From UBA6059 sp964351595 (GTDB taxonomy: Bacteria > Bacteroidota > Bacteroidia > Cytophagales > Cyclobacteriaceae), in contig CAYGOT010000010.1 of the NCBI GenBank assembly GCA_964351595.1, positions 1 through 64,000 on the forward strand: 64,000 nucleotides of DNA, in the 5' to 3' direction. The translations under genes and the position numbers were made by a program. Shown here one piece after another: positions 35,974 to 44,503 of this stretch (positions within the stretch are counted from its first letter, which is position 1; the number at the start of each line of letters is the position of its first letter). The notes under the pieces are model-generated. The model saw only the letters and a list, made by a program, of their open reading frames with translations, searched no databases and was not told the DNA's origin.

Positions 35974-38900
35974 ATGAAAAAATTATTGATAGGGCTGACG
36001 ATTTTTTTAGGCCTAATAATAGTGCTGGTATCTGTGCTGCCGATCATTTTTAAAGATGATATCAAGGCAGCTATTGATAAGCAGATAGACGAAAGTCTCA
36101 ACGCAAAAGTCTTTTATGATGTAGACAATCTTGACTTATCCTTAATATCACATTTCCCAAGTCTTTCTGTGGGCATGGGTAATTTTGGAATAGTGGGTAT
36201 AGATCACTTTGAGGGAGACACGTTGGTCTCTGTTGGTTCATTTGAGGTGGCTGTCAACTTATTTTCACTTTTTGGAGATAAAATATCTGTGGATGGCATC
36301 TACCTAGACAATGCCAAAGTCAATGTCATCGTCTTGGAGGACGGTAGAGCCAATTACGACATTGCGGTAGCCACGGAAGAAACCGCTCAAACGACAGATG
36401 ACTCATCAAGTGGGTCGGTTGATATTGGTATTGACGGATGGGAGATCAAGAATGCTACGGTCATCTATGACGACCGATCAATGCCATTTTACATGAAACT
36501 GGAAGGGCTTAGCCACTCCGGTAGTGGTGATTTTGGCTCCAACATATTTGATATGGTTTCTACTACTTCTATCGCAAATATGGATGTCTCATTCGATGGT
36601 ATTGAGTACTTGTCTGATAAGCAGCTGTTGGCTGAGGTGACCATGGGTATGGATTTGAATGCCATGAAATTCACATTCAAGGAAAACAATATCATGCTGA
36701 ATGATTTTGGTCTTGGTTTTGATGGCTATGTCGAAATGCCCGGCGATGACATCACCATGGATATGAGCTTTGCTGCTAAGGAGACGGCTTTCAAAAATGT
36801 GCTGTCACTTGTTCCTGGAGTCTTCTTGGAGGGATTTGAAGAGATGAAAACAGCTGGAGACTTCCAGTTTGACGGCAAGGTGGTCGGGACATACAATGAG
36901 ACCACAATGCCGGCATTCAATATTGGCCTTCAGGTATCCGACGCGATGTTCCAGTATCCCGACCTCCCGACCCCCATCACCAACATCAATACCAGCATGC
37001 GCATTGATAACAAGGATGGCAACATTGACAATACGGTTATCGACATAAGTCAATTCCATATGGACCTGGGCAACAACCCTGTCGACGCAAAGCTGCTAAT
37101 CAAAAACCTGGTCAACTATGACATGGATGCCGATATCAGTGCCAGGCTTAACCTGGCAGAATTAGCCACTATGGTGCCCATGGATGGCCTGAACATGAAA
37201 GGCATGTTTTCTGCGAACCTCAAAGCGAGTGGAGTTTACGATAGTATAGCACAGATCATACCTACCGTAAACCTCCAAATGGCGCTGCAAAATGGGTTTG
37301 TCAAATATGACGAGTACCCCATACCTATGGAGAACATACAAATGAAGGCCAGTGTACTCAATACTTCTGGTAAGATGGCCGAGACGCTCATCAAAGTGGA
37401 TCAGTTTGGGATGCTACTCGATGGCGAGAAAGTAGGTGCTACATTGACTTTGGAAAACCTCAATGATTATACATGGGATCTGGCTTTGCATGGTGGCGTA
37501 GATCTTGAAAAAGTGATGAAGATTTTCCCACAGGAGGGCATGCAACTTTCTGGTAAGATCAAAGCAGATGTCGACTCAAAGGGGAAAATGTCTGACCTTG
37601 AAGCTGAGCGCTATGGTCGACTGACCACCAGTGGAAATATCGCCATTAACGACCTCTTCTTTGTCAGTGAGGACTTGCCTCAAGGCTTTAAAATCATCGA
37701 GTCAAAAGCATCCTTTAACCCCAAAGCAATCCAGCTCTCCAAGTTCGATGCTGAAGTAGGGAGAAGCGATATGCAAGTCAATGGTACAATCACCAATTAC
37801 CTGGCCTACGCACTCAATGAAAATGCGGTGTTGGAGGGAACGGTCATATTCAAGTCTCGGAGGTTTGATCTAAACGAGTGGATGACGGATGAGGAGTCCA
37901 CTACAACAACAGGTGAGGATACGACGAGCCTGGAGGTGATTAGGATACCAGAGGACATTGTGTTTGTATTGCGATCATCTATCGATGAAGTGCTCTATGA
38001 TAACCTCACTTTGACCAACCTGGCGGGTAACATTATAGTCAGAGATGGGGCAGTTAACTTGAGTGGAGTCGGGTTTAACTTGCTGGATGGTAAGTTTAAG
38101 ATGGACGGATCCTATGTGACTAAGGACCTGGAAAATCCAGAGTTTGATTTTGATTTCGGAGTGCAGAGCATGTCAATTGCAAAATCATATCAGGCCTTCA
38201 ATATGATCCAAATGCTAACGCCCATTGCGCAGCACATTACAGGTAACTTCTCGACCAACTTTAAAATGAGCGGTGCACTCGGGCAAGATATGATGCCGAT
38301 CTACGAAAGCATCAATGGTGCAGGTCTATTGAATGTCGCTAAGGCAGCTATCAAGGATGTGAAAATACTCCAGCAAGTCTCATCGCTTACAAAACTGGGT
38401 GCCAATAGCAGCCTGAGCTCAGGCACGATTGCTGATATCACCAATTTAGCTATGTCCGCTGAGATTATAGGTGGTAGGTTTTATGTCGACCCGTTTGACA
38501 TTAATCTTGGGGGAAGAACAGCCAATGTTTCAGGAAGTACGGGCCTGGACGGTGGACTTGACTATGTCTTGAGCACAGTAGTTCCTTCCGGTGCAGCGGG
38601 AGATGCTGTGAACAAGGCTTTGGCATCTATAACCGGGGGTAACAATGTAGTTGGTCAGGATATCAATTTGAAACTGGCAATAACGGGTACTTACGATAAT
38701 CCGAAGGTAGGAATAGCGGGCGCTGAGCCAGGAGTAAAAGGAGCTGCAACTGCTGCACAGACAGCCGTAAAGGAGCAAGCAAAGGAAGAATTAGAAGTGC
38801 AGAAAGAGAAGGCTAAGGAAGAACTCGACGCTCAGAAGAAAGAGGCAGAGGCACAGTTGAAAGAAGAGCAGCAGAAACTAGAAGAAAAAGCGACTAAAGA

Positions 38901-39006
38901 GCTCCAGGAGGCACTCAAAGACACTACGATATCGGCACCTGTAGAAGAAGCAACGGACCTTATTAAAGGGTTGCTCAAGAAAAAGAAAAAAGAAGGTGGA
39001 CAATAG
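35974..39006 (+). CDS. AsmA family protein
   Basis: Large envelope protein of 1,010 residues with a single N-terminal transmembrane anchor (LLIGLTIFLGLIIVLVSVLPIIF), then a long beta-rich AsmA/YhdP-type body of periplasmic repeats. The AsmA-like C-terminal domain lies around residues 770-910 (IAQHITGNFSTNFKMSGALGQDMMPIYESINGAGLLNV). The tail (about 920-1000) is a charged Lys/Glu coiled coil, unusual for short AsmA proteins. AsmA-like proteins are thought to bridge the periplasm and help phospholipid transport to the outer membrane; that role is inferred here. It lies 21 bases before a thiolase gene. Confidence 0.88.
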   Translation: MKKLLIGLTIFLGLIIVLVSVLPIIFKDDIKAAIDKQIDESLNAKVFYDVDNLDLSLISHFPSLSVGMGNFGIVGIDHFEGDTLVSVGSFEVAVNLFSLFGDKISVDGIYLDNAKVNVIVLEDGRANYDIAVATEETAQTTDDSSSGSVDIGIDGWEIKNATVIYDDRSMPFYMKLEGLSHSGSGDFGSNIFDMVSTTSIANMDVSFDGIEYLSDKQLLAEVTMGMDLNAMKFTFKENNIMLNDFGLGFDGYVEMPGDDITMDMSFAAKETAFKNVLSLVPGVFLEGFEEMKTAGDFQFDGKVVGTYNETTMPAFNIGLQVSDAMFQYPDLPTPITNINTSMRIDNKDGNIDNTVIDISQFHMDLGNNPVDAKLLIKNLVNYDMDADISARLNLAELATMVPMDGLNMKGMFSANLKASGVYDSIAQIIPTVNLQMALQNGFVKYDEYPIPMENIQMKASVLNTSGKMAETLIKVDQFGMLLDGEKVGATLTLENLNDYTWDLALHGGVDLEKVMKIFPQEGMQLSGKIKADVDSKGKMSDLEAERYGRLTTSGNIAINDLFFVSEDLPQGFKIIESKASFNPKAIQLSKFDAEVGRSDMQVNGTITNYLAYALNENAVLEGTVIFKSRRFDLNEWMTDEESTTTTGEDTTSLEVIRIPEDIVFVLRSSIDEVLYDNLTLTNLAGNIIVRDGAVNLSGVGFNLLDGKFKMDGSYVTKDLENPEFDFDFGVQSMSIAKSYQAFNMIQMLTPIAQHITGNFSTNFKMSGALGQDMMPIYESINGAGLLNVAKAAIKDVKILQQVSSLTKLGANSSLSSGTIADITNLAMSAEIIGGRFYVDPFDINLGGRTANVSGSTGLDGGLDYVLSTVVPSGAAGDAVNKALASITGGNNVVGQDINLKLAITGTYDNPKVGIAGAEPGVKGAATAAQTAVKEQAKEELEVQKEKAKEELDAQKKEAEAQLKEEQQKLEEKATKELQEALKDTTISAPVEEATDLIKGLLKKKKKEGGQ

Positions 39007-39027
39007 TTCAAGTTGAAGGCAAAGAAT

Positions 39028-40311
39028 ATGAAAACAGAGAGAGTCGCCATTATTGACGGTAGTCGCATCCCATTTCTAAAAGCAGGAACGGCCTATCAGG
39101 ACTTAATGTCTTATCAGCTTGGTGCTATGGCCATCAAGGGGCTGATGACGAAAGCAGCCGTGGATACGCAAGCAGTACAGAAAGTTATAATGGGTACGGT
39201 CGTGCACAATATTTCCACCCCCAACGTAGCAAGGGAATGCGCATTGACCGCCGGTATCCCAAAGACTGCACCGGCTCACACCATCAGCCAGGCTTGCATA
39301 TCAGCCAATGCTGCGATTAGCCATGCTGCGGACCTTATTGCTACGGGTCAGGCAGATGTGATTGTGGCGGGCGGGACGGACTCTGTTTCAGATATCCCGA
39401 TTCCTTTTCGCAAAGAGATGCGGAAGAAACTGTTCGCAGCGCAGAAAATCAAAAAGCCAGCTGAGATGCTCAAGTTTATCCTGAGCTTGCGCCCGGCTGA
39501 TTTCAAGCCAGCGGTACCCCAAATCGCGGAATTTACTACAGGGCGCACGATGGGACAGGACTGTGACCTGATGGCTGCCCGATATCATATTGATCGAGAA
39601 GCTCAGGATGATTTTGCGGCTCGATCGCACCAGCTGGCCGCTAAGGCTGCTCAAGAGGGCATCTTAGCAAAAGAAATCAGCGAGGCGGAGTTTCCACCAA
39701 GCTTCAAGCCTGTAGCTGAGGATAACACCTATCGAGGTGATACTACCACGGAAAAGTTAGCCAGGTTGAGGCCGGCCTTTGATAAGCGCAACGGAACCTT
39801 GACCGCAGGCAACTCCAGTATCCTTACTGATGGGGCAGCAGCAGTATTGCTAATGAGTGAGTCGAAGGCTAAGGAGCTAGGTCTACAACCCAAAGCTTTT
39901 ATCAAGGGCTATGTTTTTACGGGGCAGGATCCTAATGAAGAGCTATTGCTCGGTCCGGCCTATGCGACATATCAACTTCTTAATCGGGAAAATCTTGGAT
40001 TGAAGGATATTGATGTCTTTGAATACCATGAAGCATTTGCTGCGCAAATACTGACCAATCTGCAATGTCTCGACTCAGATGAGTTTGCCAAAGACAAGAT
40101 GAACTTGTCCTCTAAGCTTGGGGAAATACCTATGGATAAATTTAACATCCACGGTGGGTCATTGTCACTTGGCCACCCCTTTGGAGCGACGGGGGCCAGA
40201 CTGGTCACTACCGCAATCAACCGACTGCACCGTGAGAACGGATCGCTGGCTTTAGTGGCGGCTTGTGCGGCTGGTGCGCACGGTCACGCGATGCTGCTAG
40301 AAAGGGCCTAG
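39028..40311 (+). CDS. fadI: Acetyl-CoA C-acyltransferase (FadI-type thiolase)
   Basis: Thiolase of the FadI/trifunctional beta-subunit branch, 427 residues from the ATG at 39028; an upstream in-frame TTG at 39013 is less likely. The nucleophile is C90 (ISQACISANAA), with the later HGGSLSLGHPFGATG His and AACAAGAHGHA Cys completing the site. The insertion around LSLRPADFKPAVPQIAEF is characteristic of FadI. It is apart from the main beta-oxidation cluster by six genes and is next to the AsmA-like gene. Confidence 0.93.
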   Translation: MKTERVAIIDGSRIPFLKAGTAYQDLMSYQLGAMAIKGLMTKAAVDTQAVQKVIMGTVVHNISTPNVARECALTAGIPKTAPAHTISQACISANAAISHAADLIATGQADVIVAGGTDSVSDIPIPFRKEMRKKLFAAQKIKKPAEMLKFILSLRPADFKPAVPQIAEFTTGRTMGQDCDLMAARYHIDREAQDDFAARSHQLAAKAAQEGILAKEISEAEFPPSFKPVAEDNTYRGDTTTEKLARLRPAFDKRNGTLTAGNSSILTDGAAAVLLMSESKAKELGLQPKAFIKGYVFTGQDPNEELLLGPAYATYQLLNRENLGLKDIDVFEYHEAFAAQILTNLQCLDSDEFAKDKMNLSSKLGEIPMDKFNIHGGSLSLGHPFGATGARLVTTAINRLHRENGSLALVAACAAGAHGHAMLLERA

Positions 40312-40317
40312 ACGGAC

Positions 40318-40379
40318 GTCACTGCTGATAGCCTGCCCCGCACTAGATGCGTGGAAGTCAGGAATCTGAGAGTTGCTAA
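40318..40379 (+). repeat. Left copy of ~65-bp direct repeat flanking the DUF4143 gene
   Basis: Begins GTCACTGCTGATAGC and ends GAGAGTTGCTAA. It matches 41683-41755 in the same orientation except for a few substitutions and an internal gap of 11 bases. It starts 6 bases after the fadI stop codon. It is an imperfect palindrome (AGAT near 40345 pairs with ATCT near 40364). Confidence 0.75.
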
Positions 40380-40455
40380 TAGTGTTATAGTTGACTTATG
40401 TAGCGCATTGGCAACAATTTTAAAGATTAGAAATCGTGATTTTCTAAATCATTAC

Positions 40456-40531
40456 TTTTGGTGAATACACTCACCAAAAATGACAAGTTTTAGTGAACAC
40501 GTTCACCAAAAATCATTACTTTTGGTGAATA
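40456..40531 (+). promoter_or_regulatory. Three evenly spaced operator-like palindromes before the DUF4143 gene
   Basis: Site 1 (40456-40479) is TTTTGGTGA-N6-TCACCAAAA, perfectly symmetric. Site 2 (40488-40511) is TTTTAGTGAA-N4-TTCACCAAAA with one mismatch. A third half-site TTTTGGTGAATA starts at 40520 and runs to the GTG start codon at 40532. The starts are exactly 32 bp apart, about three helical turns. A 22-bp direct repeat beginning AAATCATTAC also occurs at 40446 and 40510. This looks like cooperative operator sites overlapping the start region. Confidence 0.6.
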
Positions 40532-41656
40532 GTGATAAAAAGACAGCTCACAGGCGTAATCCTACAGCATCTTACCACAAGTAAGAAAGCCATAGTACTT
40601 ATTGGCCCGAGACAGACTGGTAAGACGACTTTGATAAAAGACCTAATATCTTCAGATCAAGAGGTTCTCTTTTTAGATGGTGATGATCCTCTGGTGAGAA
40701 ACGAGCTCAAGGACATCAATACTGCCAGGTTGCGACAATTGATCGGTAGAAACCAGATTGTCTTCGTGGATGAGGCACAGCGGATTCCAGGTATCGGAAC
40801 TACGCTTAAGCTGATCACGGATCAGATGCCAGGTGTGCAACTGTATGTAAGTGGGTCATCTGCTTTTGAGATTAATCAGCATATCAATGAGCCCCTCACC
40901 GGTCGTAAATGGGAGTACAACTTATTCCCCATCAGCTGGAGAGAGTTGCAAGATCATTTGGGGTACCTCAAAAGCAAACAGGAACTCGAGCAACGCCTGA
41001 TCTTCGGTATGTATCCAGAGGTCGTGACTAGCCTTGGTCTCGAGGAAAAAACACTCAAGCAATTGATATCTAGTTATCTGTATAAGGATGTACTGTCCAT
41101 CGCAGGTATCCGCAAGCCTGAGTCCATTGAGAACCTGCTAAAGGCACTGGCCTTTCAAATGGGCAATGAAGTGTCGTACAATGAACTATCCAATCTGATA
41201 GGAATCGACAAAAATACCGTCAGTACCTACATAGACATTCTGGAAAAGACCTTTGTGATCTTCAAGCTACAGCCCTTTAGCAGAAACCTGAGAAATGAGA
41301 TTAGCACCAAACGCAAGATTTATTTTTTTGATAATGGCTTGCGCAATATGTTAATATCAAATTTTTCATCATTGGGCTACCGCAATGACAAAGGGCAGCT
41401 CTGGGAAAATTTCCTGATCTCAGAGCGGCACAAACAGAATCACTATCAAGACAGGATAGTCAATACCTACTATTGGCGTACGAAGCAGCAGCAGGAGATC
41501 GATTTTGTGGAAGAATCCAATGGGCAACTAAACGCTTTCGAGTTTAAGTTTTCTGATAAGAAGCGGGCAAAGCTGCCCATTACTTTTGATAAAGCCTATC
41601 CCGATACGCCACTCGAAGTAGTCTCCTCAGAAAACTTCCAGGGGTTTGTAAGTTGA
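40532..41656 (+). CDS. AAA-family ATPase with DUF4143 domain
   Basis: A 374-residue P-loop protein of the widespread AAA_14/DUF4143 family. Walker A is GPRQTGKTT (about residues 25-33), Walker B LVFVDEAQRIPG-like (IVFVDEAQ, ~75-83), followed by the sensor SGSSAFE. A winged helix lies at ~200-250 (NEVSYNELSNLIGIDKNTVSTYIDILE). The C-terminal DUF4143 region has an endonuclease-like fold signature (WRTKQQQEIDFVEESNGQLNAFEFK). Biological role is unknown. The GTG start is directly behind palindromic sites, and direct repeats flank the gene, so it may be a mobile or recently inserted cassette. Confidence 0.88.
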   Translation: MIKRQLTGVILQHLTTSKKAIVLIGPRQTGKTTLIKDLISSDQEVLFLDGDDPLVRNELKDINTARLRQLIGRNQIVFVDEAQRIPGIGTTLKLITDQMPGVQLYVSGSSAFEINQHINEPLTGRKWEYNLFPISWRELQDHLGYLKSKQELEQRLIFGMYPEVVTSLGLEEKTLKQLISSYLYKDVLSIAGIRKPESIENLLKALAFQMGNEVSYNELSNLIGIDKNTVSTYIDILEKTFVIFKLQPFSRNLRNEISTKRKIYFFDNGLRNMLISNFSSLGYRNDKGQLWENFLISERHKQNHYQDRIVNTYYWRTKQQQEIDFVEESNGQLNAFEFKFSDKKRAKLPITFDKAYPDTPLEVVSSENFQGFVS

Positions 41657-41682
41657 ATAAGCTCACGAAAAGCAAGTCTATC

Positions 41683-41755
41683 GTCACTGCTGATAGCATG
41701 CCCCGCACTAGATTCGGCGAAGCGTAGCGGAAGTCAGGAATCTGAGCGTTGCTAA
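41683..41755 (+). repeat. Right copy of the direct repeat flanking the DUF4143 gene
   Basis: Begins GTCACTGCTGATAGC and ends GAGCGTTGCTAA; same orientation as 40318-40379 but with an extra 11 bases in the middle. AGATTC near 41711 and GAATCT near 41738 form a hairpin stem. The two copies bracket about 1.4 kb containing only the DUF4143 gene and its operators. Confidence 0.75.
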
Positions 41756-41832
41756 ATGTACGAACGCTTGATCTTCTCGGCACTTGTCCTAATCAATCAT
41801 CATACAGATTCCGGTATTGTCGTGCCTCCAAA

Positions 41833-41854
41833 CCTGCCTAGCCGGACAGGCAGG
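41833..41854. repeat. Short palindromic repeat in the DUF4143-Anbu gap
   Basis: CCTGCCT at 41833-41839 pairs with AGGCAGG at 41848-41854. Flanking sequence (CGTGCCTCC before, GGAATGACGGG after) resembles dispersed Bacteroidota palindromic elements. Between the convergent DUF4143 and Anbu genes it could also act as a bidirectional terminator. Confidence 0.5.
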
Positions 41855-41915
41855 CTGGAATGACGGGATACTTTGAAAGACACAAAATCAAAAGCTATCC
41901 ACTACTTCATAAATA

Positions 41916-42653
41916 TCATACTGAGAATGGTGAACTCCTTTGAAACATCTCTTCCATCCAATCATCCGGGACTTCATGAATACCCCGTTTAAGGATTTCA
42001 GCCCATAGCAAGCTCAGGTCCCGAAGCTCTTTCTCTTCATAGCGTCGCTGTATGATTTGGTAGCTGTTGGTTGGGTATAAGAATACGTCGATCGGATAGC
42101 CGACATCATTGGCGCTCACTCTGGTGGAGTCGAAGGAGAGGATACCCGTCTTTAACGCAAATCGCATGTCTGATTCGAAGGTGATAGAGCGATTGAGCAA
42201 AGGTTTGCCAAACCCTGAGTTTCCGATGATCATAAAAGGAGTAGCGGGACCAACCTCAATCCAGTTGCCCTCCGGATAGATCAGGAAGGTCTTATGTATC
42301 TCATCTCCCGACATCTGACCACCCACCAACGTGTGAATATTAAAGTGCAAGCCAGCCTCGTGAAGTGACCTTTTGTCCTCCTTGGCTACTTGCTTGATGG
42401 CCTCACTGAAGGCATTCACAGCCTTGTACATTTTATCGAATTCCTGCTGGCGCTGATCCAAAACCTCAGAGAAATAGGTCAAGGCCTTGTCCCGTACTGA
42501 CCTAAGTCCGGAAGTCATCAAAAAAAGGGAACTTCTGTCCCTTTCGTATGTAAAAAGCTTCTTGGCGTTGGTAGTCTCAGTGCCGGTCGTGATTCGCGTA
42601 TCTGCTATCCCCACAATGCCCTGTTTCAGGCGGATTGCTAAGCAATATGTCAT
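41916..42653 (-). CDS. Anbu proteasome-like peptidase
   Basis: Anbu (ancestral beta-subunit; BPH) is an Ntn-hydrolase related to HslV and the 20S proteasome. The 245-residue protein begins MTYCLAIRLKQGIVGIADTRIT; Thr2 becomes the N-terminal nucleophile after Met removal, as in other Anbu proteins. The conserved ADTRITTG, LFLMTSGLRSVRD and TLVGGQ segments are visible. It is the last gene of a four-gene leftward operon with transglutaminase, alpha-E and circularly permuted ATP-grasp genes, the classical Anbu neighbourhood. It may process or degrade products of that system; the natural substrate is unknown. Confidence 0.92.
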   Translation of the reverse strand: MTYCLAIRLKQGIVGIADTRITTGTETTNAKKLFTYERDRSSLFLMTSGLRSVRDKALTYFSEVLDQRQQEFDKMYKAVNAFSEAIKQVAKEDKRSLHEAGLHFNIHTLVGGQMSGDEIHKTFLIYPEGNWIEVGPATPFMIIGNSGFGKPLLNRSITFESDMRFALKTGILSFDSTRVSANDVGYPIDVFLYPTNSYQIIQRRYEEKELRDLSLLWAEILKRGIHEVPDDWMEEMFQRSSPFSV

Positions 42654-42659
42654 AGAAAA

Positions 42660-43514
42660 TTATTGGTTTGGCTGCATGTCCACCGACACACTGTGTAAAG
42701 AAACCTGCTTTCCCCCTGAAATCAAAACACCGGTCATAGCGGAGCAATCGTAGTAATCCCTGCCATGTGCAATCTTGATATAATGATGATCGACCAGCAG
42801 GTTGTTTGAGGCATCTACGCCAACCCAGCCGTCTTCCGGTAGGTAACATTCGGCCCATGCGTGAAGCTGTCCATCACCACGATACTGGTGGCCCTGACTG
42901 AGGTAACCACTGGTATATCTCGCAGGAATCCCGAGCATCCTACACCAGCCAATAAAAACATGTCCGAAATCCTGACAGACACCCTTGCGACGAGCCCATG
43001 CAGAATGGGCAGGTGTATGAGCATCTGTGGCCTCTCCATCATATTGAAGTTGATCGTACAGGGTGTCTTTAAGTCCAACGATATAGTCGATCATCGGCTG
43101 CTCCCTGTCTATTGCCGGTAGGCTCAGGCTCTCCTTATCAGGAAAAGCAGTGAGTGGAGTCTGAGTCAGGTACATAGCATGCTCTACTCTAAAACTCAAG
43201 TCAGACAGCCTGCTCCACTGTTCCTCAGGGTTTACAAACGGTCGCTCAAATGAATTGACGCTCTCCAGCCGAACATGTGTAGAAATATCAATTTCAATGT
43301 CAGTGAAGGCGTTTTTTGGAGCGAGTATGATGCAGTTGGCGCCAAAGGCGTTGCTGCCTGTCCACCACTCGTGAGGGACATTGGCTTTTACCTGGAAGTC
43401 AAGAAGATGTTGTCCGTGCTCAGCGGTGGGCACCACCAATAGCTGAAAGACTGCTTGCTGAACGGTTAGCTCATATTTATTGTGCGCGTGATAACCTGTG
43501 TGGTAGTCATGCAT
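42660..43514 (-). CDS. Transglutaminase family protein (Anbu operon)
   Basis: Bacterial transglutaminase-like cysteine peptidase of 284 residues. The N-terminal bact_transglu_N beta-domain (residues 1-110) precedes the papain-like core. The triad is complete: C180 (GVCQDFGHVFIGWCR), H218 (QLHAWAECYL) and D234 (GVDASNN). No signal peptide, so it is cytoplasmic like the rest of the operon. The start codon overlaps the alpha-E stop by one base (TAATG), and Anbu follows after 6 bases. In this conserved operon it is predicted to cleave or transfer peptide bonds made by the ATP-grasp enzyme. Confidence 0.92.
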   Translation of the reverse strand: MHDYHTGYHAHNKYELTVQQAVFQLLVVPTAEHGQHLLDFQVKANVPHEWWTGSNAFGANCIILAPKNAFTDIEIDISTHVRLESVNSFERPFVNPEEQWSRLSDLSFRVEHAMYLTQTPLTAFPDKESLSLPAIDREQPMIDYIVGLKDTLYDQLQYDGEATDAHTPAHSAWARRKGVCQDFGHVFIGWCRMLGIPARYTSGYLSQGHQYRGDGQLHAWAECYLPEDGWVGVDASNNLLVDHHYIKIAHGRDYYDCSAMTGVLISGGKQVSLHSVSVDMQPNQ

Positions 43515-44440
43515 TATGATAAGTATTGACTTTCGATCTTTCCTGCCGTTTCAAACATCAGGTTAGTCATATGATTCAATTCTTCCTCAAAGTTAGACTC
43601 CAGTTCTTCTACAGTCATATACTTCACCTTGCTGTAATTTTTATCAATAAAATGTTCAACTGAGCTAACAGATGGGTGCTTTTCGGGGCTCAGTCGGTTG
43701 GTATGAAACCGAACTTTTTCAAAGCAGAATAGAAAGCTCCTTGGGAAACCAGGGTTGAGCACTAGAAAATCAATCACACTATGTAAGTCTGGCGCGCGAG
43801 AGCAATACTTTTTGCTCATGTCAAACGACTCGAGTGTATCCAGCAGTGTCGCCAGTTGATATGACCGCACTGCTAGTGAAGGGTCCTCCGCTTCCAACAT
43901 TTTGATATCCTGGTACTTAATAGAAATCGTTCGGATGATCTGAATGGCTCGCTCTACGAACAGTCCTGCCTTGATCACATCCCAGGTGGCGTCATGCATT
44001 AGGGTACTGTCAATTTTTCCTTTGATGATCACAGCCATATCGGTAGCACGCTGTGAAAAGTCATAGAGGTGGGTTTTCTTGTAATCTTCCACCTTGTAAT
44101 CCAGCATAAAGTGGTAGTACTTATTAATGGACTCCCATAGCTCGCTACTTATGACATCTCGTGCACTCCGGGCATTTTCACGAGCTGCGATGACGCCACT
44201 TATAACGGATCCGGCATTGTCTTTGGCGAAAGTAACCTGATGCAATGTGTCCTCTTCAGAAAGGTCTGTCTGAGACGTCCCGTTCATTCGCAGGATGGCA
44301 TCAAGCGCAAGCTGCCTGCTTACGGCAATTGGTCCATCCAGCGCAGAGAAATAGTTGACCTTGGTAAATCGGGTCATGCTTTCTGCCCGCTCAAGGTACC
44401 TGCCCATCCAGAAAAGATTATTGGCTATTCGTGATAACAT
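43514..44440 (-). CDS. Alpha-E domain protein (Anbu operon)
   Basis: All-helical alpha-E (DUF403) protein of 308 residues, starting with the family signature MLSRIANNLFWMGRYLERAE. Motifs such as VFVERAIQIIRT (LFVERA) and the C-terminal helices are conserved. The biochemical role is unknown, but the domain nearly always accompanies circularly permuted ATP-grasp and transglutaminase genes. It lies 63 bases after the ATP-grasp gene and overlaps the transglutaminase start. Confidence 0.93.
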   Translation of the reverse strand: MLSRIANNLFWMGRYLERAESMTRFTKVNYFSALDGPIAVSRQLALDAILRMNGTSQTDLSEEDTLHQVTFAKDNAGSVISGVIAARENARSARDVISSELWESINKYYHFMLDYKVEDYKKTHLYDFSQRATDMAVIIKGKIDSTLMHDATWDVIKAGLFVERAIQIIRTISIKYQDIKMLEAEDPSLAVRSYQLATLLDTLESFDMSKKYCSRAPDLHSVIDFLVLNPGFPRSFLFCFEKVRFHTNRLSPEKHPSVSSVEHFIDKNYSKVKYMTVEELESNFEEELNHMTNLMFETAGKIESQYLS

Positions 44441-44503
44441 AGTTGATTTTTCTTAAAGTCCTTCTTCCGCTACCGCAATAGGCGGACAGCCTGTATTGGC
44501 TTA

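Noticed and set aside
40446..40531. Possible CRISPR array from evenly spaced repeats
   Set aside because: Only three palindromic units with 8-base gaps, no unique spacers and no cas genes; operator sites fit better.
40318..41755. Integron-type attC cassette
   Set aside because: The flanking repeats are palindromic, but I could not find the GTTRRRY and RYYYAAC core sites, and no integrase gene is near.
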